DNA of 64,000 nt from Paenibacillus jilunlii (GCF_900102965.1 NZ_FNGM01000009.1:203597-267596); one strand, 5' to 3'. Shown: positions 51,995 to 62,073, counted from the stretch's first letter. Numbers and translations: made by a program. The notes: generated by a model from the letters alone, not told the origin.

Positions 51995-53356
51995 TTATTT
52001 ATGTTTGGCTGCAATTTTTGTCAGCTCTTTGGCAATCTCCTCTGCTGTAGATTGACCGAATACCAGCTTCGGATAAAGGCTTTTCCAGGCGTCGGTTATG
52101 TTGGGATAGACAATAGAGTCAAAGGATTGATAATGAACCTGCGTCTGTTGGGCCAATTTTATGGATTCAACAAAAAGCGGATATTTCTGCTTCAGTGCAT
52201 CCGAAGGCTGAATCTCATTGGATACCGGCATCACATTCCCATATTCAAGGGCAATGGTCTGTCCTTCTATCCCCGTCTTGAAGCGAATAAATTTCTCTGC
52301 GGCGTCGCGTGTTTCCGGTGTTTTGGCTCCGATCATATAGCCAACCTCATAGGTGGAGATCAGGCTATTGTTCGGATAAGCTGCGACACCCACCTTTTTA
52401 TCGAAGTCTGCACTGGATTTGGTCGGGTCGCTAAAGTCTCCAATCATCCAGGGACCGTTGGCGATCATGGCCGCCTTGTTCTGGGAGAAAGCGTTCGCTG
52501 CATTGGCGTAACCGGCACCCAGCGCATCCTTGGTCGTGTACTTCTCCAGCATCGTCTTCATCATGTTGAGCGCCTGAATCATTTCGGGCGTATTAAAGTC
52601 GGTGGGATGCAGCGTATTCATGAAGGTATTGCCTGCTTCCCCGTTCGTGCCCACAAGGGCAGCCAGAATCAGGTTGGTCGTCCAGGCATTCTCCCCTGTC
52701 ATCAATGCAAGCGGAACGAAGCCTGCCGCTTTGAGCTTCTCGTTGTTGCTCATGAATTCATCCCAGGTTTGCGCCGGCTGGATTCCCGCCTTTTCAAACA
52801 TTTCCTTGTTGTAGAAGTAACCGATATTCTGCTTCTGATCGCTTATGGACCACACCTTTCCATCCCGGGTATTGGCAGCGAGCGCCGCTTCTCCAACCGC
52901 TGCTTTCCATTCCGGGTCCTTGTCCAGATAGTCATTGAAAGGGGTTACAAGATTGCCTTTAATCAGGATGTCATTAATTCCGTTCTTGCCCATGACGACA
53001 TCCGGAACATCCCCGGAGACGGCCAGAATCTTTAACTTGTCCTCATAAGCGGAGTCACTAGGAATTTCTTCAACCACAACCTCCACTTCTTTGCCATACT
53101 TGGCATTAAACTGCTTGATCTGTTCTTCCTCCAGCTTGGCTGACGCATGAGTACCCACCCGGAAGGTGAGATAGGAAATTTTCACCGGTGCCTTGGCAGC
53201 GGGAGTATCGCTTGCCTGACCCGAGGCGGTTGGTGCAACAGTTGCGGCCGCCCCGCTGTTCTCTGAAGAATTCTGTGATCCGCAGGCCGAAATGGACAGG
53301 GCCAGAATCAGAGTGCTTGCTAAAGTGAAGCTTGTTTTGAACAATGGCTTTCTCAA
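51995..53356 (-). CDS. Sugar-binding lipoprotein of the GH65 operon
   Basis: 453 residues. TTG start 8 nt after GGGGG; lipobox ISAC (Cys about 25), then an Ala/Ser/Thr/Pro linker to residue 57. MalE-like features include EEQIKQFNAKYGKEVEVVVEE and AFSQNKAAMIANGPWMIGDF. First gene of the operon, divergent from a YesM-type kinase. A candidate promoter on the minus strand is TTCATT-17-TACAAT (-10 at 53437-53442). Confidence 0.92.
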   Translation of the reverse strand: MRKPLFKTSFTLASTLILALSISACGSQNSSENSGAAATVAPTASGQASDTPAAKAPVKISYLTFRVGTHASAKLEEEQIKQFNAKYGKEVEVVVEEIPSDSAYEDKLKILAVSGDVPDVVMGKNGINDILIKGNLVTPFNDYLDKDPEWKAAVGEAALAANTRDGKVWSISDQKQNIGYFYNKEMFEKAGIQPAQTWDEFMSNNEKLKAAGFVPLALMTGENAWTTNLILAALVGTNGEAGNTFMNTLHPTDFNTPEMIQALNMMKTMLEKYTTKDALGAGYANAANAFSQNKAAMIANGPWMIGDFSDPTKSSADFDKKVGVAAYPNNSLISTYEVGYMIGAKTPETRDAAEKFIRFKTGIEGQTIALEYGNVMPVSNEIQPSDALKQKYPLFVESIKLAQQTQVHYQSFDSIVYPNITDAWKSLYPKLVFGQSTAEEIAKELTKIAAKHK

Positions 53357-53687
53357 GTCAAATCCCCCTTTAAATGATGACAGCCTGCTGCAGAGGCTTA
53401 AGCCTTACAGCCTATTGTGGCTTAGGTACAGCCCTAATTGTAGAGCAAGGAATACGGGGAATGAATTCGTATTTCGGCATGATCTTTTCTGATATCTTGA
53501 GCAAATAGAGCCAAAGCAACCATACAGATGAAGGGGTGTTAGAATTCTTCCGATTTCTTTAACTCTTTGTTGTTTTCTTTACCACATGGCCGGAAATGGC
53601 TGTATTTCGTTCTGTTCAGCTATTCGCCACAAATAAAAGACTGTATAATAACTTTACTATAGTATCATCAACCAAGGAGCAGACAGC
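53357..53687. promoter_or_regulatory. Divergent control region of the GH65 operon and its two-component genes
   Basis: 331 bp without a gene. On the plus strand TATAAT at 53644-53649 probably serves the kinase gene; on the minus strand TACAAT (53437-53442) serves the lipoprotein gene. A perfect palindrome GGCTTAAGCC sits at 53395-53404 between that promoter and the lipoprotein start. Confidence 0.5.
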
Positions 53688-55517
53688 ATGTCCAGTGAAC
53701 AGATCATGCGACGACTCAGCCTTCGCCCAATTCGTGGATTACTCTCCCGCATTCCGGTAAGGAACAAAATTGTGATTACAATTCTTCTTCTGATTCTTTT
53801 GCCGATGACGTTCGCCGGCTGCTATTTCTATTGGAATATCTCCCAGATTCTGACGAGGAATGCCAACGATAATCTGTCTCTTCTGATCCGCCAGGCCAAT
53901 GACAATATCGAGAAATCCTTTCAGATTATTGATAATACCTCCCTGCATTTCTTAGCCAATAAAACGATAAGGACCTGGTCAATCGAGGATGTGTCCCTGG
54001 GAGACGACTACTACAAAAAGTTTCTCAACAAAAGTGAAATGGAAGAGGACCTGAAATATAGCCTTATGTTCAACAACGCTTGGAATATCAGCCTGCTGTC
54101 AACGGCTTATGTTTTTTTTGATTCAGATAACTATATTTCCGTTCTAAAATCACAGTCCAACATTGAACAGATTAACAAGAACAATCTTGCTGTCTATCAT
54201 TCGGTTAATGGCCTGGTTCGGGGCAAGGAAATTGTCACGCCAAGCTACGAGGACCGTACCCTCTACTTCACACGAATTGTATCCAATATCAACCTTCCCC
54301 AGCAGCGACTTGTGCTGATTTTTGGCACGGAGGAGGCAGATTTAGCGGACAAATATTCCGGGCTGCTCACCTTTCCGGGTGCTATGGCCTACATCATTGA
54401 TAACCGGGGAGCCATCTATTCCAGTACTGATAAGCAAGAGCTGGGTTCTATCGTGTCTCCCGCCGTCTTCGCGCTGAAAGACAATGCCGAAGTAAGCGAA
54501 GTCAAGCTAAACCATCAAAGCTACCTGACCGTTTCCCGCAGCATCGGCACAACCGGGCTTACTTTCATTGCAGGCATCCCTAAAAAGCAAGTCCTCTCCA
54601 AGTTGTCCGAGAGCATGCGTAATTACATTTGGATCATCGCTCTGATTGCTTTCGTATCCCTCGCAGCAGGCGTTCTGTTATCTCTTCGCTTTACCCGGGT
54701 TATCCGTGATCTGCTGCGGAGTATCCATAAGGTAAAGAAAGGTGATTACAACACAAGGATGCCGGCCTACAAAGATGTGGAGCTCAACCAGCTCAGTACC
54801 ACCTTCAACAGAATGACGGAAGAAATCAATTATCTCATCAAAGAAGTCTATGAGAAGCACCTGCTGATTAAAGAATCGGAGATCAAATTTTTACAAGCCC
54901 AGATCAATCCCCATTTTCTGTTCAACACGTTAATTACTATTGGCTACAAAGCCAAATTGTCCAAAGATGAGACCGTTTACAAAATGGTAACGTCCCTTAC
55001 GGAACTGCTGCAGGCAAGTATTTATTCCAATAGTCTCGCCAAGGTCCCGATTCGCCAGGAACTGGATGTTATCCAATTTTATCTTTATCTGCAGAAAGAA
55101 AGGTTTGAGGATAAAATTGAGTATACGATTCATATTGAGGACGAGGCCATACTGGACCTGCTGCTTCCCAGACTGAGTGTAGAGCCTTTGGTGGAAAATG
55201 CTGTCGTTCACGGTGTGGAAAAAAAGCTGGGCAAAGGAATCATTCACATCCGAATTTACCGCATAGACGATTCGATCTATTTTGAGATCACGGACAATGG
55301 CAATGGATTTGAGGTTGTTCCCCGGAATTGGAGTAATTTCGAAAGCATCACCATGCGCAAGCAAGGCCACAACAATATTGGCCTGATCAACACGCAAAAA
55401 CGGGTCAAGCTGATCTACGGCGAGCCTTATGGAATTGATGTCGAAAGCGAATTTGGGGCAGGAGCCAAAGTTACCCTTCACATACCTGCAGATCAGGGGG
55501 AACTATCGCATGTATAA
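53688..55517 (+). CDS. Sensor histidine kinase, YesM family
   Basis: 609 residues. Membrane helix at about 28-48 (IVITILLLILLPMTFAGCYF), an extracellular Cache-like sensor (50-305), a second helix (about 308-330), a HAMP domain (FTRVIRDLLRSIHKVKKGDY), then the His_kinase domain with phospho-acceptor AQINPHFLFNTLITIGY and a HATPase domain with LVENAVVHGVEKK. It likely senses a sugar outside the cell. AAGGAG precedes the ATG. Its stop overlaps the partner regulator by 8 nt. Confidence 0.93.
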   Translation: MSSEQIMRRLSLRPIRGLLSRIPVRNKIVITILLLILLPMTFAGCYFYWNISQILTRNANDNLSLLIRQANDNIEKSFQIIDNTSLHFLANKTIRTWSIEDVSLGDDYYKKFLNKSEMEEDLKYSLMFNNAWNISLLSTAYVFFDSDNYISVLKSQSNIEQINKNNLAVYHSVNGLVRGKEIVTPSYEDRTLYFTRIVSNINLPQQRLVLIFGTEEADLADKYSGLLTFPGAMAYIIDNRGAIYSSTDKQELGSIVSPAVFALKDNAEVSEVKLNHQSYLTVSRSIGTTGLTFIAGIPKKQVLSKLSESMRNYIWIIALIAFVSLAAGVLLSLRFTRVIRDLLRSIHKVKKGDYNTRMPAYKDVELNQLSTTFNRMTEEINYLIKEVYEKHLLIKESEIKFLQAQINPHFLFNTLITIGYKAKLSKDETVYKMVTSLTELLQASIYSNSLAKVPIRQELDVIQFYLYLQKERFEDKIEYTIHIEDEAILDLLLPRLSVEPLVENAVVHGVEKKLGKGIIHIRIYRIDDSIYFEITDNGNGFEVVPRNWSNFESITMRKQGHNNIGLINTQKRVKLIYGEPYGIDVESEFGAGAKVTLHIPADQGELSHV

Positions 55518-57117
55518 TGTCATGATCGTTGATGATGAGCCTGTTATCAAAAAAGGGCTGCAGTGTTTTATTGATTGGGAGACTCTCCAATGTGAAGTAA
55601 TTTGTGAAGCATCCAATGGACTGGAAGCCGTGGAGATGCTCGGCCATTATGACATCGATATTATTGTAACCGATATCCGCATGCCGGGGATGGACGGTCT
55701 TGCTTTATCGGACTATGTACACCAAAACTTTCCGCAGATCAAGGTCATCATCCTTACAGCCTTCGCTGACTTTTCCTATGCCCAAACAGCCATTCAGTAT
55801 GAAGTAGTCGATTTTGTGGTCAAAACCAATCCCTCAGAGAAGATTCCCGGGGCCATTATAAAAGCAACGCGGCTGCTGGAAAAGGAATATGAGCAGAAGC
55901 AGAAATTGAGACAGCTAGAGAGCAAGATCAATGACAATCTTTCCGAAATCAGTGAAAAATTTCTGAAGGAGGCCGCCCACGGCTTGATCAGCGATGAAGC
56001 AAGTTTGTTCAGCCGCTCAAGAGAGCTTGGTTTGCAATTGGAGAACTATTTCGGGGTTTATCTGGAGGTTGAGGAAACGCTGGGCTTCCCTCTAACGAAT
56101 GAATATCACCGGTTCTTGGCTTCCATTCGCCAATTTCTTGCGCTAGCCTTCGAGAAGCGCCCTACTTATATAATGGCAATGGAAAAAAACACCCTGCTGA
56201 CCATTGTCTCTATGGGCGACGGCAATGCAGCAGTCTCCACACAAGCCTTGCTCACAATTTGCAATGAAATTCTCGCCATGGCAGAAAACTTTAGACAATA
56301 CCATCTCAATATCGGCATCAGTCTCATGCACCGGGATGTGCAGACGCTGTCCATGGCTTACCGCGAGGCGAGAGAAGCACTGCAAGGCAGCTTTTATAGC
56401 GATAATTATGTGGCCGTTTATATGCCTCATGCCAACCAGACACTCACTCCCGGAGCTCCTCCCCATCATACAGCAGAGAAAATTATTGAATATCTGCAAC
56501 AAGGACAAAATGATCTGGCACTCAATCAACTGGATCGGTTACTTGAGAGTTACAAGAACATCAAAGAGCCGATTGAGAATGTAAAGGTGGCTAGTCTGCT
56601 TATCGGTTCTTACTGTTTCCGTTTCTTGAGCGCCAGCCAACCCTTCGCACCCGAATTGGATGAAAACCAATCCAGGGTTTATAAACAGATCCAGGAGAGC
56701 AAAAGCATTCAGCTGTTGGCAGACATCCTAAAGCGTTTGATTGGGAGCTGCTCAAGGGCAGTGGCGTTTAACGACAAACAGACCAATTACATCGTTATAG
56801 AATGCCAGAAATATATAAGAGAGCATTACAACCAGAACCTGAGCCTGCAGATTATTGCGGACCATATCCATATCAACAGCAGCTACCTCAGCCGCCTTTA
56901 CAAAAAAGTAACCAATGAGTCCATCATCGACGCGATCAACAAGTACCGGATTGAAATAGCCAAGAAATTACTCAGGAATCCGGCGAGTAAAGTATTTGAA
57001 GTCGCAGAAGCAGTCGGTATTGAGACACCAGCTTATTTCACCCACGTGTTCTCCAAATACACAGGGATGAGTCCGAAGGAATACAAGCTGAATTATTTAC
57101 AGACTGAATTGGGATAA
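55510..57117 (+). CDS. Response regulator with AraC output domain, YesN family
   Basis: 535 residues from ATG 55510 (GGGGG upstream inside the kinase gene). Receiver domain with phospho-acceptor in DIIVTDIRMPGMDG (about D54) and K in VDFVVKTNPSEK; a central domain of about 280 residues; C-terminal AraC helix-turn-helix pair (LQIIADHIHINSSYLSRLYK and AVGIETPAYFTHVFSKYTG). Paired with the kinase just upstream. Its divergence from the GH65 operon makes that operon the expected target. Confidence 0.93.
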   Translation: MYNVMIVDDEPVIKKGLQCFIDWETLQCEVICEASNGLEAVEMLGHYDIDIIVTDIRMPGMDGLALSDYVHQNFPQIKVIILTAFADFSYAQTAIQYEVVDFVVKTNPSEKIPGAIIKATRLLEKEYEQKQKLRQLESKINDNLSEISEKFLKEAAHGLISDEASLFSRSRELGLQLENYFGVYLEVEETLGFPLTNEYHRFLASIRQFLALAFEKRPTYIMAMEKNTLLTIVSMGDGNAAVSTQALLTICNEILAMAENFRQYHLNIGISLMHRDVQTLSMAYREAREALQGSFYSDNYVAVYMPHANQTLTPGAPPHHTAEKIIEYLQQGQNDLALNQLDRLLESYKNIKEPIENVKVASLLIGSYCFRFLSASQPFAPELDENQSRVYKQIQESKSIQLLADILKRLIGSCSRAVAFNDKQTNYIVIECQKYIREHYNQNLSLQIIADHIHINSSYLSRLYKKVTNESIIDAINKYRIEIAKKLLRNPASKVFEVAEAVGIETPAYFTHVFSKYTGMSPKEYKLNYLQTELG

Positions 57118-57134
57118 AAGATTCCTGGTCTGTT

Positions 57135-59444
57135 TCACTGCGCATTCACCACATTAACGATGTTCATCTTATCCATTTTCCGGGTCGGTGAGATGGCCGC
57201 AACAAACGTCGTGAGGACCGCTGCTGCAATCGTGATCGACAAAACCATAATTGGCGGCTGCCAAAGCTCACCCCAGTTGGAGGTAATCATCAGCCCATAG
57301 AAGAAGCGATGCAAAAGCAATCCCAAAACACCGCCCATCAAACTGCCTGATATCGCATAAGCGGCGGCTTCGGCCATGACCATCCTTTTTAACTGCTTGC
57401 TTGACATGCCTACCGCACGCATCACGCCATAGTTACCCATTCGGCTGGAAACGCTGGCGTTTACCGTATTCAGGATGTTAATCAGCGCGACCAGTGCAAT
57501 CACCAGCAAGAACCCGTACACAAATACCGCCATGGCGTAATAGGCCGCGCGGGTTTCGCGGTTGCCTTGCTGTTCGTCAAGCAGCCGCATTTGCGGCGTG
57601 ATTAGGCTTCTGGCCTGCCCGGAAATATCTTCATCGACTTGCATGTCGATAATGGTGTAATCCGAGATACCGGTCAGCGCGGTAAAGGTGGCTTCGGAGC
57701 TAATGATGATCCATCCGCCTTTCTTTGCCACAAACGGTGTATCGGAGAGGATCCCGGCAATGTGAACTTCAGAAGATCCCCCGGGCAGTCTAAGGTTAAG
57801 GGTATCGCCTACCTTCCATTTCAAATCCTCCGAATACGTGACGAATACCCCGTTGCCGTTCTGCACCTGATCTATTGTTCCGGAAATCAGCTTGTCTGCC
57901 GCCCATTTAAATTGCGATTCGTCATATGAAATCAGCGTGGCCGTATTGTCGCCCTGTTGATAAGTTGCCGGAATATCATGGAGAACCATCCGTCCATATA
58001 TATTCCTGATATGCGGAAGCGCCTTTGCTTCCTCCATTATCGAACGGTCAAGCAAGACGGAATCCTTCACACCCATAATGGAGATATCAGGCGCGTAAGG
58101 CTTCAACGGCCTTAAGGCATGGCCCATGAAGGTAATCAGGACCGTGAAGCACAAGAACAGGATGATGCTTAGCGCAAAAGAACCCGATATCAGCACCATG
58201 CTCTTTTTATTGGAAAACGCATGCTGGAGCCCCATAGCTTTATCCACGCGAAACCATTTGGTGTTAGCCGCTCTGTTCATGGGTTGATGATTCACATGAT
58301 TGATATTTCCGGTTACGGCCGCTTGCGGAGATACCTTTGCCGCCTTTTTGGCAGGCGACCTCGAAGCGAGCATGACCACCAAAAACCCGATTACCGTACC
58401 GGCAGCGATAGCGGGCCAGCTGATTTGAAACACTGGCATTGCCGGCAAGTACTTAACATTCAAGGAATTCAGGGATAAAACCGCCGCCCACATCATACCG
58501 CACCCGGCCAATAGTCCAATCGGAATCCCTTTTAGGCAATACCGCAAACCCTCCCGCCGGATATACCGTTTGATCTGCTTTTTCGTGGCGCCAAGACAGC
58601 GCAAAAGGCCGAAGAATTGCGTCCGTTCCAGCACGCTCATGTTAAAACTGCTGGCGATCATAAACGTAGCAGCCATCGTAATCAGGAGAAAAAGAATTCC
58701 CGCCGTAAGGTAGAGATCGATCATCGAACTGTCGTTGCTTTGTCCCAGCAAACCAAGCAGGAGAAGGTTCGTGGAGACCTGTTTACCGGTCAGGCCATAC
58801 TCCGCTTTGATGTTGGATAACGCCCGGTTAATGTTCACGCTGCTTTTAAACTGAATATAATAATATTCTTTTTTTTCGGACGGAAGCGTACGAATTCCCT
58901 CCGTTGACAGATACAGGCCGTGGGAGTCCGTGCCTTTCAAACTGGAAAAATCGTTGTACGTCCCGGTAATCTTATATTCCCGCTTCAGCCCATCGCTCAA
59001 AGCAATTTCAATGGTATCCCCAATGGACAGACCGAATTGCTCTAGTGCCGGCCGGTCAAGCAAAGCTTCACGTTCGGAAGCCGGATACGTTCCCCCGCTC
59101 ACGACCAGGTTCATCTGTTCAGCGATATCCTGTTCGCCGCCTTGAATACGTAGTTTTTTCCCTTGAAAAACCGTATCCTCCGCCATCCCGACCCAACCCG
59201 CCACTTTCACATCGCTGCGACCTGCGATTTGCCCGGCGGTGCTGTCCGTTATCCCCGCAATCACGGCATGGTAATTCCCTTTTTGCCGGATATTCTCGTT
59301 GATTTGGGCTTTCACGCTCATATCGGCCATCCCGAATACGGCCACGACCAGCATCACGGATATGGCAATGCAAACCACAGTGAGCCGGTTTTTCTTGCTA
59401 TGGACTTTGGCATATTCCGAAACCAGACCCAGATAGCTTTTCAT
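57135..59444 (-). CDS. FtsX-family ABC exporter permease
   Basis: 769 residues with two FtsX/MacB-type membrane blocks: a first helix (LTVVCIAISVMLVVAVFGMA), an extracellular domain (40-225), three helices (about 245-370), a fourth single helix near residue 425, a second extracellular domain (450-640) and three final helices. This is the duplicated layout of peptide-handling exporters. It overlaps the ATPase gene by 4 nt. Together with the kinase and regulator upstream it looks like a peptide-antibiotic sensing and defence unit; substrate unknown. Confidence 0.9.
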   Translation of the reverse strand: MKSYLGLVSEYAKVHSKKNRLTVVCIAISVMLVVAVFGMADMSVKAQINENIRQKGNYHAVIAGITDSTAGQIAGRSDVKVAGWVGMAEDTVFQGKKLRIQGGEQDIAEQMNLVVSGGTYPASEREALLDRPALEQFGLSIGDTIEIALSDGLKREYKITGTYNDFSSLKGTDSHGLYLSTEGIRTLPSEKKEYYYIQFKSSVNINRALSNIKAEYGLTGKQVSTNLLLLGLLGQSNDSSMIDLYLTAGILFLLITMAATFMIASSFNMSVLERTQFFGLLRCLGATKKQIKRYIRREGLRYCLKGIPIGLLAGCGMMWAAVLSLNSLNVKYLPAMPVFQISWPAIAAGTVIGFLVVMLASRSPAKKAAKVSPQAAVTGNINHVNHQPMNRAANTKWFRVDKAMGLQHAFSNKKSMVLISGSFALSIILFLCFTVLITFMGHALRPLKPYAPDISIMGVKDSVLLDRSIMEEAKALPHIRNIYGRMVLHDIPATYQQGDNTATLISYDESQFKWAADKLISGTIDQVQNGNGVFVTYSEDLKWKVGDTLNLRLPGGSSEVHIAGILSDTPFVAKKGGWIIISSEATFTALTGISDYTIIDMQVDEDISGQARSLITPQMRLLDEQQGNRETRAAYYAMAVFVYGFLLVIALVALINILNTVNASVSSRMGNYGVMRAVGMSSKQLKRMVMAEAAAYAISGSLMGGVLGLLLHRFFYGLMITSNWGELWQPPIMVLSITIAAAVLTTFVAAISPTRKMDKMNIVNVVNAQ

Positions 59445-60124
59445 TCGGCGTACACCCCAAGATGAGTAAGCACACCGTCCGACACCTGCAGCACCCGGTC
59501 CGCCGTCGAAGCCATACTCCGGTTATGCGTAATCATGATAATCGTCTGCTGGTAGCGTTTGGATGCCGTTTTTAGCAGGGAAATAACCTCGTTGCTGTTT
59601 TGGCTGTCCAAATTACCGGTAGGTTCGTCCGCAAGGATAAGCATGGGGCGGGTAATCAAGGCGCGGCCGATCGCCACGCGCTGCTGCTGACCGCCGGATA
59701 ACTGGCGGGGCAGATGATTGCGCCGGTCCGTCAAGGACAGAACGGCCAGGATTTCTTCCACATACGCTTGATCCGGCTTCTTATAATCGAGCAGCAAAGG
59801 GAAAGTGATATTCTGCTCCACATTAAGCTCCGGGATCAGATTGAACGCCTGAAAAATAAAACCGATATTCCTGCGGCGGAATATGGTCAGTTTCTCGTCC
59901 TTCATGCGAAAAATATCGTTCCCGTCTATCCATACCTTGCCGGACGTGGGCGTATCCAGGGCCCCTATCATGTTCAGCAGCGTACTTTTTCCGGAACCGG
60001 ACTCCCCGATAACCGCGGCAAACTCGCCTTTGGGTATGGTAAAACTTACATTTTTCAAGGCGTTAACGGCCGTTTCACCGCTTCCATAGGTTTTACATAC
60101 GGAATTCACTTCCAACAAATTCAA
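59441..60124 (-). CDS. ABC exporter ATPase, MacB/LolD/BceA type
   Basis: 227 residues. Walker [10 protein letters not shown] (about 38-46), Q loop [12 protein letters not shown], signature [15 protein letters not shown], Walker [14 protein letters not shown] and H switch MITHNRSMA. The length and motifs fit the LolD/BceA group that pairs with FtsX-type permeases. It lies 64 nt after the kinase gene on the same strand, so regulator, kinase, ATPase and permease form one operon. Confidence 0.94.
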   Translation of the reverse strand: MNLLEVNSVCKTYGSGETAVNALKNVSFTIPKGEFAAVIGESGSGKSTLLNMIGALDTPTSGKVWIDGNDIFRMKDEKLTIFRRRNIGFIFQAFNLIPELNVEQNITFPLLLDYKKPDQAYVEEILAVLSLTDRRNHLPRQLSGGQQQRVAIGRALITRPMLILADEPTGNLDSQNSNEVISLLKTASKRYQQTIIMITHNRSMASTADRVLQVSDGVLTHLGVYAE

Positions 60125-60188
60125 AGTCCCTCACTCCTTTCTATCACGGAGTTTACTACCTGCGGCTTACGCTCACATGAATTCCGGC

Positions 60189-61226
60189 TTACAGTTTCGT
60201 AAGGTTGAGAAAACTCAGCACAAAGGTGCTGCCATTCTCTAAGGCACTCTCCACCGTGATATTGCCGTCATGCGCTTCAACAATGGCTTTGGTCAGCGGA
60301 AGGCCCAGGCCAACGCCTTGCGTATCTTTCGAAAAGCGGCTCCGATAAAACCGCTTGAAAATATGATATATATCTTCCGTATGGATACCGCTTCCATTAT
60401 CCTTGACCGTGATTTGCGTAACCGCAGGCAACTCGTTCCACTCGATGGCGATATGACCGCCTGCTTCCGTATGGTCCAGCGCGTTTTTCACCACATTGCT
60501 TACGGCTTCCACGATCCAGCCCCGGTCACAAACCAGCTCGGCCTGCGGCGGTCCCGACAGGGTCATGCGTTTCCGCTCCAGATTGACGCGCGTTTCAAAA
60601 TGCAGCCAGAGGTCGTTCATCATATCGGCGATATTTTCGGGTAACTTCTCGATCATGATCGAACCGGCATCCCATTTTGTAATCTTCAGAAGGCTTTGAA
60701 CCAGCGTTTCGATCCTGTCAATTTCCCGTTCCGACTTGACCGCAAATTCCCGCATGGCGGCTGGGTCCTCGCTATCGTCCTGCAAAAGTCCGTTGTAGAT
60801 ATTGAGGGCGGCAAGAGGCGTTTTTAACTGGTGGGAAATATCCGATATCGTGTCTTTCAGAAACTCCTTCGTTTTCTGTTCCTTGGCAGCATGCGTGTCA
60901 AGCGTCGTAGCCAGCGTGTTCACCGCGTGAAATAGCTTATAAAGGCTTCCCTCGCTGTCACATTCGATACGGGCATGGGTATTGCCCGTCATGAAATGGG
61001 AAATTTGAGAGATGGCCTCCTTCATTATGCGATCCTGTCTTCTAAAATACAAAAAACAGCTCCCCAATACACCGGCGGCGATCAGAAGCGAGAGCAAGAA
61101 AAGGCCCAGACGCAAAGAGCCGCTGGACGGCCAGATCAAAAGCTGGGACAATCCCATAAACGAAACAAAGATACAAGACAGTGAGATAAACAGCTTTTTA
61201 ATATCCTGGTTGGTAAAAACGTGCAT
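60189..61226 (-). CDS. Sensor histidine kinase with short extracellular loop
   Basis: 345 residues. Two membrane helices near residues 10-30 and 38-60 are separated by only a few residues (WPSSGSLRLG), so there is hardly any outside domain: the pattern of intramembrane-sensing kinases that read the state of a neighbouring exporter. HisKA motif ISDISHQLKTPLAALN (phospho-acceptor H), N box VSNVVKNALDHTEAG, G boxes DNGSGI and GVGLGLPLTKAIVE. It starts 9 nt after the response-regulator stop. Confidence 0.92.
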   Translation of the reverse strand: MHVFTNQDIKKLFISLSCIFVSFMGLSQLLIWPSSGSLRLGLFLLSLLIAAGVLGSCFLYFRRQDRIMKEAISQISHFMTGNTHARIECDSEGSLYKLFHAVNTLATTLDTHAAKEQKTKEFLKDTISDISHQLKTPLAALNIYNGLLQDDSEDPAAMREFAVKSEREIDRIETLVQSLLKITKWDAGSIMIEKLPENIADMMNDLWLHFETRVNLERKRMTLSGPPQAELVCDRGWIVEAVSNVVKNALDHTEAGGHIAIEWNELPAVTQITVKDNGSGIHTEDIYHIFKRFYRSRFSKDTQGVGLGLPLTKAIVEAHDGNITVESALENGSTFVLSFLNLTKL

Positions 61227-61235
61227 CGTCCCACC

Positions 61236-61922
61236 TCAATTCGTCACCTTCCACTTATATCCCATGCCTCTGACCGTCAACAAAATTTGCGGATGATTGG
61301 GATCTTCTTCGATCTTCATGCGCAGCCTGCGGATATAAACCGCCAGCGTATTGTCGTCCACATAACTTCCCGGCCCATCCCACAGCTTGTCCAAGATCAT
61401 TTCTTTGGAAAGAACCTGATTCGGATGATTCATCAGCAAGCAAAGCAGCCTATACTCTGCGGTCGTCAACGGTAGGACCTTCTCGTCTTTATAAGCTTCT
61501 CCCTGCAACAGCAACACCTTGATACCATTCGACGCCATTTCTGCATCGGCCACGCCAAAATCGTTTGCCCTCCGCAGCACGGCATTGATTCTCGACACAA
61601 GCACCCCCAGCTTAAACGGCTTGGTAATATAATCATCGCCGCCCATATCCAGTCCCATGACCATATTCACTTCCTCATCAGAAGCCGTCAGGAAGACGAT
61701 CGGAACTTTTGAAACCTGCCGCACCTTCCGGCAAACCTCAAAACCGGAGCCATCCGGCAAGGATACATCCAAAATCAGCAAATCATAGATTCCGTCCGTA
61801 AAAAGAACTTCCGCTTCCCTTACCGTCCGGGCAATATCCAACTCAAACCCTTGCTTGTTCAGCGAATACGAAAGCCCGTCAATCAGGCTCAAATCATCCT
61901 CCAGCAGCAGGATTTTGTTCAC
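61236..61922 (-). CDS. Response regulator, OmpR/PhoB type
   Basis: 228 residues from GTG 61922. The first GTG at 61931 lies only 2 nt from AAGGGG, so the second GTG is preferred. Receiver domain with phospho-acceptor in YDLLILDVSLPDGSG (about D52) and K in ITKPFKLG; winged-helix output domain with LTTAEYRLLCLLMNHPNQV and DDNTLAVYIRRLRMKIEED. First gene of the exporter operon. Confidence 0.93.
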   Translation of the reverse strand: MNKILLLEDDLSLIDGLSYSLNKQGFELDIARTVREAEVLFTDGIYDLLILDVSLPDGSGFEVCRKVRQVSKVPIVFLTASDEEVNMVMGLDMGGDDYITKPFKLGVLVSRINAVLRRANDFGVADAEMASNGIKVLLLQGEAYKDEKVLPLTTAEYRLLCLLMNHPNQVLSKEMILDKLWDGPGSYVDDNTLAVYIRRLRMKIEEDPNHPQILLTVRGMGYKWKVTN

Positions 61923-61954
61923 TATTTTCACTTCCCCTTGGGTATCTTAGGTCT

Positions 61955-61984
61955 ATTATGATTCGAAATGGTGGGAGAATTCAA
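61955..61984 (-). promoter_or_regulatory. Promoter of the OmpR-type regulator/exporter operon
   Basis: On the minus strand TTGAAT (61979-61984), 18-bp spacer, CATAAT (61955-61960), about 33 bp before the preferred GTG. Confidence 0.55.
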
Positions 61985-62028
61985 GGAGATCATTGAAGCC
62001 ATCACAAGTTGCTTATCCAAATTAAAAA

Positions 62029-62058
62029 TGCCCCAAACTCAACTGGAGTTACGGAGCA
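62029..62058 (-). terminator. Terminator-like hairpin
   Basis: On the minus strand TGCTCC-GT-AACTC, 4-nt loop, GAGTT-TG-GGGGCA, followed by TTTTT. It insulates the regulator promoter from the tRNA side. Confidence 0.5.
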
Positions 62059-62073
62059 TTACGGATATCTATT

